Shown: piece by piece, positions 35,938-49,620 of the stretch
How the letters are laid out: each line of letters starts with the position of its first letter
Numbering within the stretch: the stretch's first letter is position 1
NCBI GenBank assembly: GCA_004352715.1
Contig: SCFE01000086.1
Span: forward strand, 1,485,390-1,549,389
Length of the DNA: 64,000 nucleotides
Source: Hofstenia miamia
Taxonomy: Eukaryota; Xenacoelomorpha; Acoela
Direction of reading: 5' to 3'
Position numbers and translations under genes: made by a program
The notes under the pieces: generated by a model
Databases searched by the model: none
Told to the model about the DNA's origin: nothing
What the model saw: only the letters and a program-made list of their open reading frames with translations

Positions 35938-36937
35938 NNNNNNNNNNNNNNNNNNNNNNNNNNNNNNNNNNNNNNNNNNNNNNNNNNNNNNNNNNNNNNN
36001 NNNNNNNNNNNNNNNNNNNNNNNNNNNNNNNNNNNNNNNNNNNNNNNNNNNNNNNNNNNNNNNNNNNNNNNNNNNNNNNNNNNNNNNNNNNNNNNNNNNN
36101 NNNNNNNNNNNNNNNNNNNNNNNNNNNNNNNNNNNNNNNNNNNNNNNNNNNNNNNNNNNNNNNNNNNNNNNNNNNNNNNNNNNNNNNNNNNNNNNNNNNN
36201 NNNNNNNNNNNNNNNNNNNNNNNNNNNNNNNNNNNNNNNNNNNNNNNNNNNNNNNNNNNNNNNNNNNNNNNNNNNNNNNNNNNNNNNNNNNNNNNNNNNN
36301 NNNNNNNNNNNNNNNNNNNNNNNNNNNNNNNNNNNNNNNNNNNNNNNNNNNNNNNNNNNNNNNNNNNNNNNNNNNNNNNNNNNNNNNNNNNNNNNNNNNN
36401 NNNNNNNNNNNNNNNNNNNNNNNNNNNNNNNNNNNNNNNNNNNNNNNNNNNNNNNNNNNNNNNNNNNNNNNNNNNNNNNNNNNNNNNNNNNNNNNNNNNN
36501 NNNNNNNNNNNNNNNNNNNNNNNNNNNNNNNNNNNNNNNNNNNNNNNNNNNNNNNNNNNNNNNNNNNNNNNNNNNNNNNNNNNNNNNNNNNNNNNNNNNN
36601 NNNNNNNNNNNNNNNNNNNNNNNNNNNNNNNNNNNNNNNNNNNNNNNNNNNNNNNNNNNNNNNNNNNNNNNNNNNNNNNNNNNNNNNNNNNNNNNNNNNN
36701 NNNNNNNNNNNNNNNNNNNNNNNNNNNNNNNNNNNNNNNNNNNNNNNNNNNNNNNNNNNNNNNNNNNNNNNNNNNNNNNNNNNNNNNNNNNNNNNNNNNN
36801 NNNNNNNNNNNNNNNNNNNNNNNNNNNNNNNNNNNNNNNNNNNNNNNNNNNNNNNNNNNNNNNNNNNNNNNNNNNNNNNNNNNNNNNNNNNNNNNNNNNN
36901 NNNNNNNNNNNNNNNNNNNNNNNNNNNNNNNNNNNNN
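35938..36937. other. Assembly gap (1000 N)
   Basis: Exactly 1000 N, followed by a short (TA)n run. Confidence 0.95.
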
Positions 36938-39900
36938 GTATATATATATATATATGAAACTTTCGTGGAGTGCTGAGAGGATAATTATTCTGATTTGAGA
37001 AGAATAGGCTTACTGAAAAGATTTCAATTTCAAAATAATTGCAAGTATTTTTTCCAATTACCATTAATGCCTAAATTCTATATTGATTTGCAAGAAGACC
37101 TCTTTAAATACCGCACCCCACATCAAAAATACTTTATCTATACGTACCTTAATTTTTTATGTTTGAGCCCTTACCTGGGAACAAACGTTTTCCTGCTCCT
37201 AAACTATATCAAGCGTTTTCTGTGTACTTTTGAACACAATTCATGTTCATTATGTGACCTTTTTTAAACATTAATCAAGGTTTGGTTTTCAAGGTCTTGG
37301 ATTAGTCTTGTGCCACCCCAAGACTACGTTGCTGTCGAACCAATGGTAAACCTAAAACACATGTTTATAAAAACCAGTCCAAGTATTCCGAACCCGAATT
37401 CAAAACAAAGTATTTAAAAAAATGCATATATCACGTTACTAGAAATAAATCTTGGTTTTCCAAATCAACATTACAAAATATATTTTTAAAAATCACCAAA
37501 AATAACTATAAATTTATATAAAATTAACACTATAAAGATTTTTGATAATAACTTATAACAAACTATTTATGTAGTTTACAAAATCTCCTTTACACATTAA
37601 AAATTATCATTTCACAGTTGATCTTCCATGTATGTTATCTATTAACTAAAATTATTCCACGAAAAATACCACACTCCTTTCAAGCAAATAAAATTGAGCG
37701 TTCTCTGTTTGTATGCGTGACACTGCACATCTTGCTACAGACTGATTGACCTAAGATTGCTAAAACGTTTTTTTAGAAAATAAGCGCGATATTCGATTGT
37801 TGACTAATTATGAATTTCGCACAAGCCGGCATTTCCAATTTATAAGATTCCAATAAATTTGATATGACTTTATTGTAGCTCAACTCTGCACTCAATACCT
37901 AGCTTTAACCGATAATAAATTTTTGAACCCAATGTTTCCCAAGACACAAGACCTACCTTGGATTCAATTTTAATCATTTTTGTAATAAATTCTTGCTTAA
38001 AATTCACATAAATGAAATACAAATAAAAATAATGCATACCCTATAAACCGGGTGCACGTGTCCACAAACCATAATTGCATCTAATGAGTTTTCTAAATCT
38101 GAATCGTCTTCGAATAATGCCACGAAGTGAAAAAAACTAGTGAAAAGACTACTGACAATATTAACAATATTAAACCATCTCGGTAAGGGAGGGGTGATAA
38201 GGAGGCACCCCTCCTGATAAACTGTCTTATACCATTAATTAGAAAGAAGATTTAACCCTGCTATTTTTCACTTTACCTAAAACATTGTTAGCAGCACAAA
38301 TGTCTAAAAATAAATGCCAGACTCATTATTTTTCTAGTTATGCACATTTTTTTAAATATAGCTAGTATCGATAAAATCACTTCAAAACATCAGATCAGGA
38401 TAGCATCGCGTCAATCATTTCTCAACGTGTTCTGTTTATCATCCACCATCTGGTAAGTACTGGTTGATGAAGACTAGGAATTCCTTGATTTTGAAACTGG
38501 GCGAGCCGTGTTCTATTCTTTACAGTTGCTAATTTTGTCCATGAGGCCAGCCTGTCTATTGTTGGAAATGTTACTCTTACCAATTCGGTGGTACATTAAA
38601 TGAATCAGACAAGTTCCTATACTACTCATATGTCTAATTACCTTCAAAGCCATGCATTGATGTGTTAGGTGAACATTTTCTGCCTTAGAAATACAAGCAA
38701 GGGTTCAACAAAGCTCATTAACATGCAGAAATGTTCAAAATTCCATCATTTTAACTAGAACAATGTTTTTTTATGTTTTGAAATGTGAAATTATCTTTTT
38801 CCCTGTAGTTTATACAACTCACAAATGTATTTAACATTTGTTTAATGCATTAAAATATTCTAGAACATACACATATAGATATATTTTTATAGTAATGACT
38901 AATGACTAGTTATTTGAACACCTTCTCCATGTGGGAGACATGGGAATCAAAAACAGTATATGTTTTCAATTAATGCTAACATCTCAGGGGTAAAACACCT
39001 TTAAAGCATATTTGTAACATTATGTTTACAATTACTGCTAATGTATGTTAGAGACTTCAATGCCTTTAAACGATATTTGTTATAACATTTGGTCATTGCT
39101 ATAATTCTATCTTGTGTACACACATAACACATATTGCAAATATTAGCATAGCATGGTTAATCAAAACTTCAATAGAAATTGGAGATATAATCATACCATT
39201 ATACAAAGGAGAGATATTAATTAATTAAATGATCAGATGTAACAATGCATTTCATAATAATAATAAAATTTATAATGCATAGCTGGGTTTTCTATTGTGT
39301 CAATCATTCATTAAGAAAAATGAATTATATGCTATTATTAAACACAAAGCCTTGGAGGGTTAAATCAATTATAATGCTAGATCAGATATATTCAAACCAC
39401 CATGTAGAGATACATATTTAATAATTACTAGGGAATGTGGGTGTGCATCTGATCATTATATCTAGTAAAAAGTTAATAATTCACTAAAACAAAGACCTAT
39501 TAGAATTTCAACCATTCATTGCAAAAAGGAAAGTTCACAGTAAATTTTAGCCATGGAATTATATATTTAATGAACAAAACAGCAAAATTCTCAAGTGAAA
39601 CAAAAACATTTTTTAATTTTTATAGAAATTGTGCAGGTAATATATTTGGCAACATAAATCTTGTTATAATTTCAATAACAAATATCATACTAACATTGCT
39701 TAATTATGGAAATATGCTAAGATTATGGAAAGATATATCAAACACAACTAATGCTAGCTATGAACACAACATATACACTGGAAATCATGTTTTAATGGTA
39801 CAAATCAATATTATAGAACCTCAATTTGTTGGAAGCACATGATTACCCTTATTGGATAAATGCCTTTTTATAAATTTAAAAAAGGAAAAGACCATTATCC

Positions 39901-40224
39901 ATAAATCTAGACCAAATCAAAATGATTGGTGTCACTTCAGGTAATGACTGGCTCCAGCTAAGTGATGTTCAACTCCAAGCCTTAAAACTGCATGGTGTCA
40001 TCTAGCTCCACGAATGCAGAGGATCATGCTTCATAGTATGGAGAATCCAAGTTTGCATCTTATCCAATTGCAGGTTGTGGAATAATCAATATTTCTTTTC
40101 TCTGAGATTAAACCACAAATTCGTTAAAATATTTATCTGAGTGACAATGTGCCACCTAATGCACTGAACACCAATGGTGTGAATGCGGCATATTCAATTT
40201 CTAGCACTATCTGCTGGTATTGCC
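36938..40224. other. Long stretch with no recognisable gene
   Basis: The open frames at 36995-37267 and 39519-39842 have no motif, biased composition or splice context that would support them. A hairpin GGGAGGGGTG / CACCCCTCCT sits near 38187-38216. Confidence 0.4.
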
Positions 40225-40449
40225 TTATTTTCTCGGTTTCATGGGCCCTAAAAGTTTCTGCTGCAGTTCTTCGAGCATTGGTGGTTGCACACGGTTGAAT
40301 ACCCTTACATCAAAGAATGTGTGTTGGCCATAGCTCCAGAATCCAACAGCAGACATGTCTAGCGTAGCTCCATCAGTGAGATTAGAAGAGGGCAGAGATT
40401 CTGTAGTTATTTGCGTGAGATGATGTTCTTTTTTAACATCAATGCACAC
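40225..40449 (-). pseudogene. Fragment of a transposon-associated protein
   Basis: The minus-strand frame includes LTDGATLDMSAVGFWSYGQ followed by HTFFDVRVFN. This combination (LDI-A-GFW...FFDVRVFNP) recurs in a family of retroelement-linked proteins abundant in aquatic invertebrates. I recognise the motif but cannot name the element class with certainty. The fragment is about 60 residues long, with nothing recognisable on either side. Confidence 0.45.
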
Positions 40450-40549
40450 ATTAAAAAGACTTGCTTATTGCCATATAACAAAAATGACACAAATTGGTGA
40501 CAGGTCAAAGATTGAAGGCAATGCGTTTTGGACTTATGAATGCATCTAC

Positions 40550-42310
40550 AATTAAGAAGGTATGTTGATACTTTTGTTTCATAACCTATGCATATAATAT
40601 TTCACGTTTAATCAAGTGTTTTTAAATTTTTCCCTTTAAACTAAATTATACACATTGATTTTCGTTTTTGTCGTGTCGTTTTGGTGATATTTACTGAACA
40701 TATATTAAAATTGTTGTCATCATCTAAGTATATTATTATATTCCACACTTAATTGAGCACGTTTTTTTAAATTTCAGTTTTAAACTAAATTATGTGTATC
40801 AATTTTTGCTACATTGAATATTTTGTTTAATCGCAGGCACTCTAAATTTACTATTTTATAACTAACAACTGACTGAAACTATAAATTACGCATAGATTTG
40901 CGTTTTGTCGGGAGATATACTATTGCTTTGTATTTGTTTTACAAAATTTCTTAGTGGTTTCTAGCTCTCAAATTTTTTCGTAAATGTTTTTTTAATGATT
41001 AATACAAAATATTTATCATATCAATTTATGCACCTCTACTATCTAAACATGCAGTTGATTATTTCATATCAGGGTGCATAAACTTTGTTTTTACAATAAG
41101 ATTCACTACTATTAACTTTAGCAGACTGATATGGAATCAATGAAATGATTTCACTTCAATAATATTACCATGGTTAGCCTGAACCAATTGATACTTTACA
41201 TGGTATAAAAGAATTTATTGAATTTGTAATTAATCAACTCACTGGGTCAAAAGATAGTTAAAAGCAAGGCAGTCTGGCGATTTCAAATGCATCTACACAC
41301 AAATTGCACAGTATGTCACACACTTTTGTTTTTACTGGCTATGTATATTATAGTATTTCACGGTTAACTGAGCGTGTTTTTTACATTTCCGCTTAAAAAT
41401 GAATTTATGCTATGGGATTTCATACAACTTGTTTTTCATTATTTATATTAAATTACGTTTTTTTCTCAAAATTCTTAGCGATTTGTCTTCTAAATACCAT
41501 GCGCCTATATTTTTGCGTGTGAATAATACACTATTCACTAACTTTCTTTACCCATTTACATACATTTACACATTTAGAAAGGTTAATGGAAGTATGAGTA
41601 ATTTTGAATGGATGAATTAATGCATTACTATTATGGATACATCAGCATACAATGTAGTGAATAATCTGTATAGCATGTTTGGGCATCATGATTTCCCATG
41701 TCAACTATGAAAATAAATGGTGCTACCTCTGCGTAAATTTACTAGATGCTGTGAAGCTCTGCACAACAACTTATTCTGCACAAAAACAACTCATACATTT
41801 TGTTTCATATGTGTGTAATGCTTAAGCACGGAAAATATTTCTTCCATTTTGTATTTTGGTGAAAATGAACTTGCTTTTGTCACATACAACAGACATTTAA
41901 AACTATTGATTTATCACGAGTATATTTCATATGCTTATGAAGTTTAGCGGATATTTTCTATATTGTTTGTGAACATTTACGTGTATTTCATATGCCTATA
42001 GTGTTTAAGTTTAGCAAAATATTTCTCTATTTTGTATTTGGATATCACCAAAAAATGAGTTTTGCATTTATCAATTATTTTCCCTGAAGCATAGTGTTGC
42101 ATAATTAAAAACATTTTTACAATGAACATTTCATAACTATATTAACAGAATATAAACTTCGTCAAAAAATAAATTTTAACTCTGTCAAAAACGTTTCTTG
42201 TCATCAATTATATCACTTTGCTCCAATCCTAACAATAAAAATAGAAACTTCGTCAAAAAAATTTGTTCAAATTAACTGTCAAAAATATCTCGTCACTAGA
42301 TGGTGTCAAA
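40550..42310. repeat. Region of diverged repeated units
   Basis: Phrases recur in altered form: ATTTCACG(T/G)TTAA followed by GAGC/AAGTGTTTTT near 40600, 40742 and 41355; GCATCTACA near 40543 and 41288; CATATG with TTTAGC(G/A) and TATTTTC/TATTTCT near 41820, 41930 and 41990; and AACTTCGTCAAAAAA near 42155 and 42250. This looks like old tandem or segmental duplication with no coding content. Confidence 0.5.
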
Positions 42311-42621
42311 TAGAGTCATTTCATTACAACATGGCAAATAGTAATGGGTGTTACGAGAACTTCAGGGTGTCTCTTCGTCACCTTCTTCTAACATGCACGT
42401 ATAAATAATTGAAATTATTACATATAAACCAGAATTTCTGCAGGGATTGAAATCTATTTATGTTGTTCAATTGTTTGAACAATCAGCTATTATCTACTTG
42501 GTCTTGGCTATATTATATAACAATATCTATAGAATTAAACACCCAATCAAATTCGTTTTGTAATTGAGGTGTTGATTATAGTATTCAAAGTGATTGAAAA
42601 ACAATTCCTATTAAAATTAAT

Positions 42622-42750
42622 TGATGATGCACGTCTGATCACAATTTCATCAAATTGATGCATATCAAAAAAATGCTCGTCTGAACACTCCCAAATTTTG
42701 ATAGATGTATCAAACAAATATGCATCAAAAAGATGCTCGTCTGAACACAC
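42622..42750. repeat. Three degenerate copies of a GCTCGTCTGAACAC unit
   Basis: GATGCACGTCTGATCAC (42626), AATGCTCGTCTGAACAC (42672) and GATGCTCGTCTGAACAC (42732), each preceded by a TGCAT(A)TCAAAAA-like stretch in the later two. Spacing is 46 and 60 bases. The minus-strand open frame over them merely translates the repeat. Confidence 0.7.
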
Positions 42751-45700
42751 TTAAGTAAGGTAAATATGCATTTGTTGGCAAAGGTTCTTTCTGAAAAATT
42801 TTGAGTGGTTTGTTACTGCAAAAGGTCTGTATTTTAAGCAATTAGGAGGATCAAGGTTTTTCAAATTTGAAATATGTGCTCGTTTTAAGCATAAACAAAA
42901 TTTTGATGTGTGCACAGCAAAGTTTATTATGAACAATAAATGTAGATGAATTTGTTAAAATAATGGAATGCCAGAACTCCTGCTTTAGAATTAAAAAGAA
43001 ACATAATCAGCAACATGTTTCGCTAAAATATTTAGCATTATCAGACATGAAAATTTTACCATAACAAAAGAAATATCGAATTATTTAAAGATCTGTGATT
43101 ATCAATTTATTTATAAAATATTATTTATAACTAAAAATAAGAGTGGTATTTTCAATATCGGTTATGAAATAATCTATCAGTGGATCCAAAACAATTTACT
43201 AGTAAATTCAAATTATTTTTAGAAAATTTGACTAACGATAAATGGTTTTCAGAAACTTCCAATTACAAAAGTTGAAATAATCGTAGGTTTACCTCCCGCC
43301 CACGAGTAATACCCGTGCAATAAAGCTAATTGACAAATGTTTAAGCTAAATCAAATAAATATGGTATGGTTTTGGTGTGCATATGTACACCAGATGTCAG
43401 TCAGAATTGTATATTGCTTTAATTATTTAAAAACAGATAGATGCATTTAGCATATAGAATTTTGCAGGTTATTGTTTTCAAAGAACAATATTTATAGAAC
43501 TCCCAATCCAAAAGGCATTAGAAAATCCCACCTAGCCCACAAACCCTCACACAGCACAACCTACATTACTTTATAAATTTTATAATAATAAGCAAAAATC
43601 AAACTTCTCAAAATTGAACTAAAAATGCAAAATAGGACAACCCACATTATATATAAAAATAATACTTTTTGAACGTGACAGACGCTAATATATAAGCAGC
43701 CACCCAATGGCGGGCCTTCCACCACAAGTTAAGAGCATTTGCAATTATAAAAAAAGAGTTCTCAACATTGCGTAACAACGTCAATTTCTAAAAGGCGCAA
43801 ATTTCAGAAAACATCTAATCGTGGTTGAAATAGATATGCAAGCCGCAATTGGCGAAATTTAGATATCTAGACGAATATTTTTTAAAATCTCTTGCAAAAA
43901 ATGGTATTGTCGCGACATTCACAGTTAAACATCTTAGTTAAAGAATTGTTTGGCTATTATGCAAATAAGGACCACAGCTTTTTAAAAATAGCGGGGATTG
44001 AGCCAGATTGATCCATTCGGATGAATTCCTGCGATACCACCCCCTTCATAGCCCTGCCCATTACACATCGTATAACATTTGCACATACGGAGAAATATAT
44101 ATAATTTCATGCATAGCTGCATAGACATGTAAAGATATGTGAGCACTTTTAGAAATATTTTTCCCTAAATACGGAAATAGTTGCTAAAACATCTATCAGG
44201 AATACTAGATAGACCATGTAATATAAATGGACCAACAGAGGTTTAGCACACCACGAATTGTACGTTTTTTGCAAAAACACTACAAAAGTCGCGCAACATG
44301 CCGTTAATGATTTAAGCACTATAAAATACAAAATTTTGATAGTGCTTATAACATTTCTCGAGATATTTTTTGCAGCAATAGATTCTATTCCCGAAAAAAA
44401 CAGAATTGGAGTATTCATGCATAACATTTGCCGGACTGTGGCGATGCAGCCTTGAGCGATTAGATTAGCTGTTACACGGTTTTGCTTAACTTAGAAATAT
44501 AAAAAAAGTAGGCGATTATATACTATCCTTAATACAAAAAATATGAACTGCATAAGAATGAATGGATTTACAAAATATACACTATGTAAAACAACACACT
44601 ATTAAATTTTAAAAGAACGCAAATTGGCGAATTCTTTTTGCTGGGTAAATTTCCAATAACGTCAGTTTGATAATTATAATCGAATCGATTGTTTACAAGG
44701 ACTAATTATTATAACCTACATAGGCGAAACAACTCGGTCATGTATGCCATATAAAAATGAACCTAATGATAAAATCATCCCTTCCATCTTAATCGTGGCA
44801 TTTCTATTCAAGCAATTATCGCTATCAACAGCGCACACCCACAAAATATATTACATTTTTAATTAATTTCAATTTTTTGGAATTATTTTACATACGTCAT
44901 TTATTAGAGGCAGGGGTGCAAAATTTCACCTCTACGTATTTTCTTTAATGGAGAACATTAAATATAAATAGTGATATCGCACAGATAAAATGAATCAATG
45001 CAATTTTGATCTACTTTTTTGCCAGTGATACAGGTAACTTCTCTTAGCATAGAACATTAATACCCAATGATATCGCATATTGTTAGTACGTTTTTGCTTA
45101 AGTCAGCATTTTAAACACAATGTCAGCAAAATATGCGCATTTTATTACCTGTGATACAAATTGTACTGCAAAATACTGTTCTATTCTCCCTTTGCTATTC
45201 AAATTGTAAAAAATTGCATCATAGGGACTAAGATGTTTCAAATATTAACAAAAAATGTTTGGCATAAACATATGCTAGTATTACCCTCGGGCAAAATCTC
45301 CATTGGTAAAGAAATTGACACAAATTGTTCAGTTAATGGATAAAACAAAATTCCATAAGAAAAAATTTGCGGTAAGCCTTCAGCTTCATAAAACAATGTC
45401 AAAATTCAATTGAACATAAAATATAAAAAGGAAATGCATGATAGCATATGCGCAAAATTTCGTAACTAACTGAATTTGCCAAATTCCGTTTACTATTAAT
45501 ACATCTGATGTGACTATTTCTTAGATTGGCAGTCCGGCATATTCTTTGAACCTAAAATAGTTAAAGATTAAATAAATAAATCAACCATTGTATATTTTGC
45601 AGCATAAACAATAATACGCTATACAATAGTTGGAGGCAAGATATTCCCTTACTCAAATAAATGTTAACAATTAAATAACTTATTGTTACAAAAGATCTTT

Positions 45701-46056
45701 AGTAATTCTAATAAATTATATATATATATATATATATAAATCCCCTTAAGACAATGTGTTCAATTGTTCTTGATATTTATTGAGATATGAATTTATATTC
45801 AACCATCTTTGTTTATTAAATTAGGCTACTTTTTATTTATCTTAAAATTAATTTGCTCTAAATTTTGGCATAACTTAGCATTGAAGCAAGCTTTTAAAAA
45901 CTAGCATTCCACAAAATGGAGAATATGGTGAAACTAGTTGAATATGAGTTATTCACAAATCATAATATAGCTTCACAAGAAACAAGCTTTTGCATGACAC
46001 TCTAAAATGTTTTCAACAAAAATATTTCATTAAATTACATAAGTGGGTCACAATAT
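42751..46056. other. Long stretch with no recognisable gene
   Basis: AT-rich sequence. The two open frames overlapping on opposite strands at 44149-44455 have no motif. A (TA)n run lies near 45717-45737. Confidence 0.4.
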
Positions 46057-47569
46057 CAGGGTTGGCCGACTACAAGTTTTTTATCTAAAAAACAAACAGT
46101 TTTTTATAGAAAAAAAACGTGTTTTTTGTTTTTTATTGTTTTTTATTGTTCTCACAGAAAAAAATGTAATCGTTGAAAAAACTTCAATTAATTGAAAAAA
46201 ATTACGTTTTTTTGTTCGACTGTCGATATGTAAAGGCAAGTTTAGAAGCCTTCTCATGACTAAACTGGTTGCGCAGACGACTGTATGTCATGCAGAGTGT
46301 TGAAAACTGGCGTTCAAACCCTGCACATGATCCAACAGCGGACACGAGTGATACTGCTATTTCGCAGTTTTTCAGAAAAACCTTGGCGTACTCCACTCTT
46401 CCACCAGGCTACTTGAGAGGTCTCTTGGTAGCTCTCAGTGAATAGATCTGCTGTATATGGGACTTCTTAAGCAATATATGCAACAAGAGCACCAGTAACT
46501 GATTCATTAATTGACCTGATTAAAATCTTTTGCTTTCTGCAGCTCCATTGAATCCAAGTTCTTCCCACAAAACCTATGATCCAGCAAGTTCGCTGCAAGA
46601 ATGCAGTCTTGCAGGGCCATATCAACTCGTTTGCAGAGAACCTGTTGGAAAGATGTAGTACCTCTGACTTCAAGTCGTACTAGATTTCGAAGCATTTACT
46701 GATGACACAGTTATCACGTTGGAAAATTGTTCAAAGCTTTTTTATTGGAAGTAAAACCTCAACCATATCCGCTGATGCTCTTTTGAGTTCTATGTCTTCC
46801 ATGAATCTATAGACAGTATCGGATGATTTCAATGTTACGTTGACAATACAAGCAATATCCGACCAGCATTTCACAAAAAACTCAAGTGATTCCAGTACCG
46901 AGTTCCAGCAAGTCTCTACAGGCAAGGGTGGACGAGGTATGTTCTTCGGCTTCATCAACTCAGATTCTGCATGGTGATTGCGAAGATGCTTTAGAACGCT
47001 GACTATCTTGTTGATACATGGTTTATAGTCAGTTGATGTTGTAACGTTAGAGTTCTTCAATAACGTTGACATCTTTTGTTCTTTCTGGTCGTAAATTTCA
47101 TCCAGTAACACGCCACCCACACGCACCCGAGACGGCACCTTCGCGAATGGGTTGAGCATTTTGAACAAAGTGTCCAGCTGCTTGTTTTCCGCATTCAGAA
47201 ACGGCGTGTTTGACGAAATGACATACCTCGTAAACTGGAGGTCGATTTGATGCTGCTTACTTGAACTGGTTGCTGGGATGTGCAGGGTACTTTGTTTTAA
47301 AACCTTTGCTGCTGGTTCTTCATTTGGTGGTTGGTGCGACGACTGACCTTGACGAACACATGAATGACGTTGTGCTTTCATTCGAACAACAAACGCAAAA
47401 AGATTATGACCGCATGTAATGCATTCAGGTAGTTTAGACCCATCTTCCGCCGTTCTTTCCGTGAAAAAAGCCCAAATCGCGTCCTCATTTCGACCCATTG
47501 CATCTGAAATAGAATGAAAACTGAATTATTTAAAACAAACAATTGTTTTGTACAAATTTGCACAGTCAT
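46057..47569 (-). mobile_element. Decayed hAT transposon with BED-finger transposase
   Basis: Minus-strand transposase remnants run from a BED-like zinc finger at the N-terminus (47498 downwards, with CITCGH and QRHSC supplying Cys/His) through TRYVISSNTPFLNAENK and KVPSRVRVGGVLLDEIYD (around 47090-47240), VETCWNSVLESLEFFVKCW (about 46860-46920), to the hAT dimerisation end SAVGSCAGFERQFSTLC and LRNQFSHEKASKLAF (about 46220-46350). The first 255 codons (47498-46731) are one open frame, but a catalytic part is missing and later parts are in other frames. CAGGGTTGGCCGAC at 46057 looks like the 3' terminal repeat. The matching 5' end was not found. Confidence 0.78.
46731..47498 (-). pseudogene. 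N-terminal part of a hAT transposase
   Basis: A 255-codon open frame. Residues 1 to about 55 hold the BED-type finger, followed by a Ser/Gln/Pro-rich linker and then the conserved hAT segments around RYVISSNTPF and RVGGVLLDEIYD. It jumps from TLLKNSNVTTSTDY to KPCINKIVSVLKHL, where intact relatives would have the long catalytic region with the first Asp residues, so an internal deletion preserving the frame is likely. Residue counts are approximate. Confidence 0.72.
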
Positions 47570-49160
47570 TTTTAATGAAAATATTTATAGCAAATTTTGA
47601 TAACTTGGAACAGCCAAAGAAGCTGTTAACAGCAACTATTTTGCGACATTTTTTGAGTTAATGGACGAAAATCAGTTTTGAAAACCGGAAGTGGGGACAT
47701 TCCGCCATGTCTCCTCTTGTGTATGCCACTGGATAAGAGATAATAACATTGATCTTAAGCATAGTTAATGTGTATAACCCCATTAAAATACAGTTTTTTC
47801 ATTTTTTTATGTTTTGGAAATTTGCATTTTCCTATAACTTTGTTTATCATAGTTTAATAATCCACTCCAAAAACAAAACAATTTATGCATAAAAGGGCTA
47901 AAATATAGCAAAATATAAATAAAATGTCCTTAGAAACGGAAAAATATCTCTTTGTCCAGCTGCTTGTCACAAAGTTTGCTTTGCAGTGAAATCTCCCAAA
48001 CTGTTTTGTGTAGAGATGTGAAATTATACATACATGTAGAGAAAGAGTTGCTCTAGTGGATGAATAAAATAGATTTTGATGAAAATGTATAATTACAGAG
48101 TTATGTACTTAATTAGTAAGTACGCATATCATAATTTATCATATAAGCTTTCTGTGAGAAAATATTTTTCTTCTTATGCATTGAAGGTTTAAAGAAGCTA
48201 ATTCATCCAATGCAGGTTTTCAAGAGCTTTCATATGATACCTTGGTTGGTAACATAGGGGTTATAATTTTCAAGTTATCGCTGTTTAAATAATATGCAAA
48301 TTAGCATTAATTATGCTACGCATACTAATTAGCTAATTAGCATAACTGAAAAAAATTTGCGAAAATTTCCCTTTTTAAGTATATTACACAAGATCTGGTG
48401 AAAATATTCTCAAATTTCTGCAATTAACTGAAAAACCATCTAATTAAGGGCTAACCACCTTAAATGAAAATCTAATATAAACATGAATAAAAGCAGTAGT
48501 AAAAATGGAAACAAGTCGTCTGCTTGCATTGGTATAGAAATTATGTAATGTTATAATATCCGGGGCTTTGTAAATACTTTGAAAATTGTATCAAATGAAA
48601 AGTCGATCATCCATCCTAGAAGTTGCTAAAAGCAAGAAATGGCAAGTTATAAATGCATACAGCCGTAGCCCACAACAAAATTGTGAAATGACTCATAAAG
48701 AATGAATATTTATGAGTATTCAAATATAATTGCTATGTTTAATCACTCTCTATCAATGGGGTTTGTTGACTACTTTAGACTGCAATTATTTTTATCATTG
48801 ACTACAGCAGTCGTCTGAATTCTTTTGCGTTTTGATGGGCTGCTGAGGGATTTGAAAGACATTGAAAGTGTGTGAAAAACGCAGATTATATGACAATATA
48901 GGTTAATTTTATGTGCTGTTTTAAACAGCACTTGTTTGCTGTAACAGCCTCGTACAGGGGTTTTTGCAAAAACATCTACATAGAGGGACAGGAGCCAATT
49001 CTTCCATTGTACAGATAGGGACTTGGGTTTTTGCCGAAAATTAAACTTTATCGATTAATCGCCTAAAAATATTTTGCATGAAGGTAGAGATTACTGAAAG
49101 ACTATGTCCTACAAAAAACTCAGGAATGTATGTGGAAAAATCAGCTTATATAATTATGTG

Positions 49161-49162
<2 letters not shown>
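47570..49162. other. No recognisable gene
   Basis: AT-rich sequence without motifs. GC-richer snatches near 48945-49035 are not coding. Confidence 0.4.

Positions 49163-49200
<38 letters not shown>
49163..49200. repeat. (TA)n microsatellite
   Basis: A pure TA run of about 38 bases directly before the LTR-like sequence at 49201, perhaps the insertion site. Confidence 0.9.
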
Positions 49201-49203
<3 letters not shown>

Positions 49204-49620
49204 GGCATCGGCACTTAGAGAGTGCAGCGATCAACAGACGAATACCACAAACTCGCGCTAGAGGTTTACAAGATCGATGCTCTGCTCTCAATCTCCAGTT
49301 CCCGCGTGTTAAGATGCTTACGTCAGCATTCTTATTTTAGTTCTGCCGTTAGGCAGGTTGTTGTGCGCTGTTTTTTACATTTGTATACATATAGGGCAAA
49401 CGTGTGCACAATCGATTAATAAAATTTTGAGTTCATGCAGCTCGGTCTAATTTATTACTATTTATACAAGTTAATTAAATGATCCGGAGCAGCTAAACTT
49501 CCGACGGAGATGAGGGGGGCTGCACGGTGTGCAATTCAGCTGTAGGTAGCTCGGCTGTCTTGGGATATCGCGTAGACCCATTCATTTCTGGGGTTTAGTT
49601 GATGCAGAGATGCCACGTAT
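49201..49620 (+). repeat. Possible 5' LTR and leader of a gag-bearing retroelement
   Basis: Starts TGTGGCATCGGCAC right after a TA repeat and contains AATAAA at 49418. It has a composition (CpG-bearing, GC-richer) unlike its surroundings, and precedes a gag frame by a few hundred bases. No second LTR copy is available in the window and no primer-binding site was identified, so the limits are guesses. Confidence 0.35.

Noticed and set aside
44149-44455. Overlapping open frames of 92 and 65 codons on opposite strands
   Set aside because: No motif or compositional bias; mutual overlap suggests chance.
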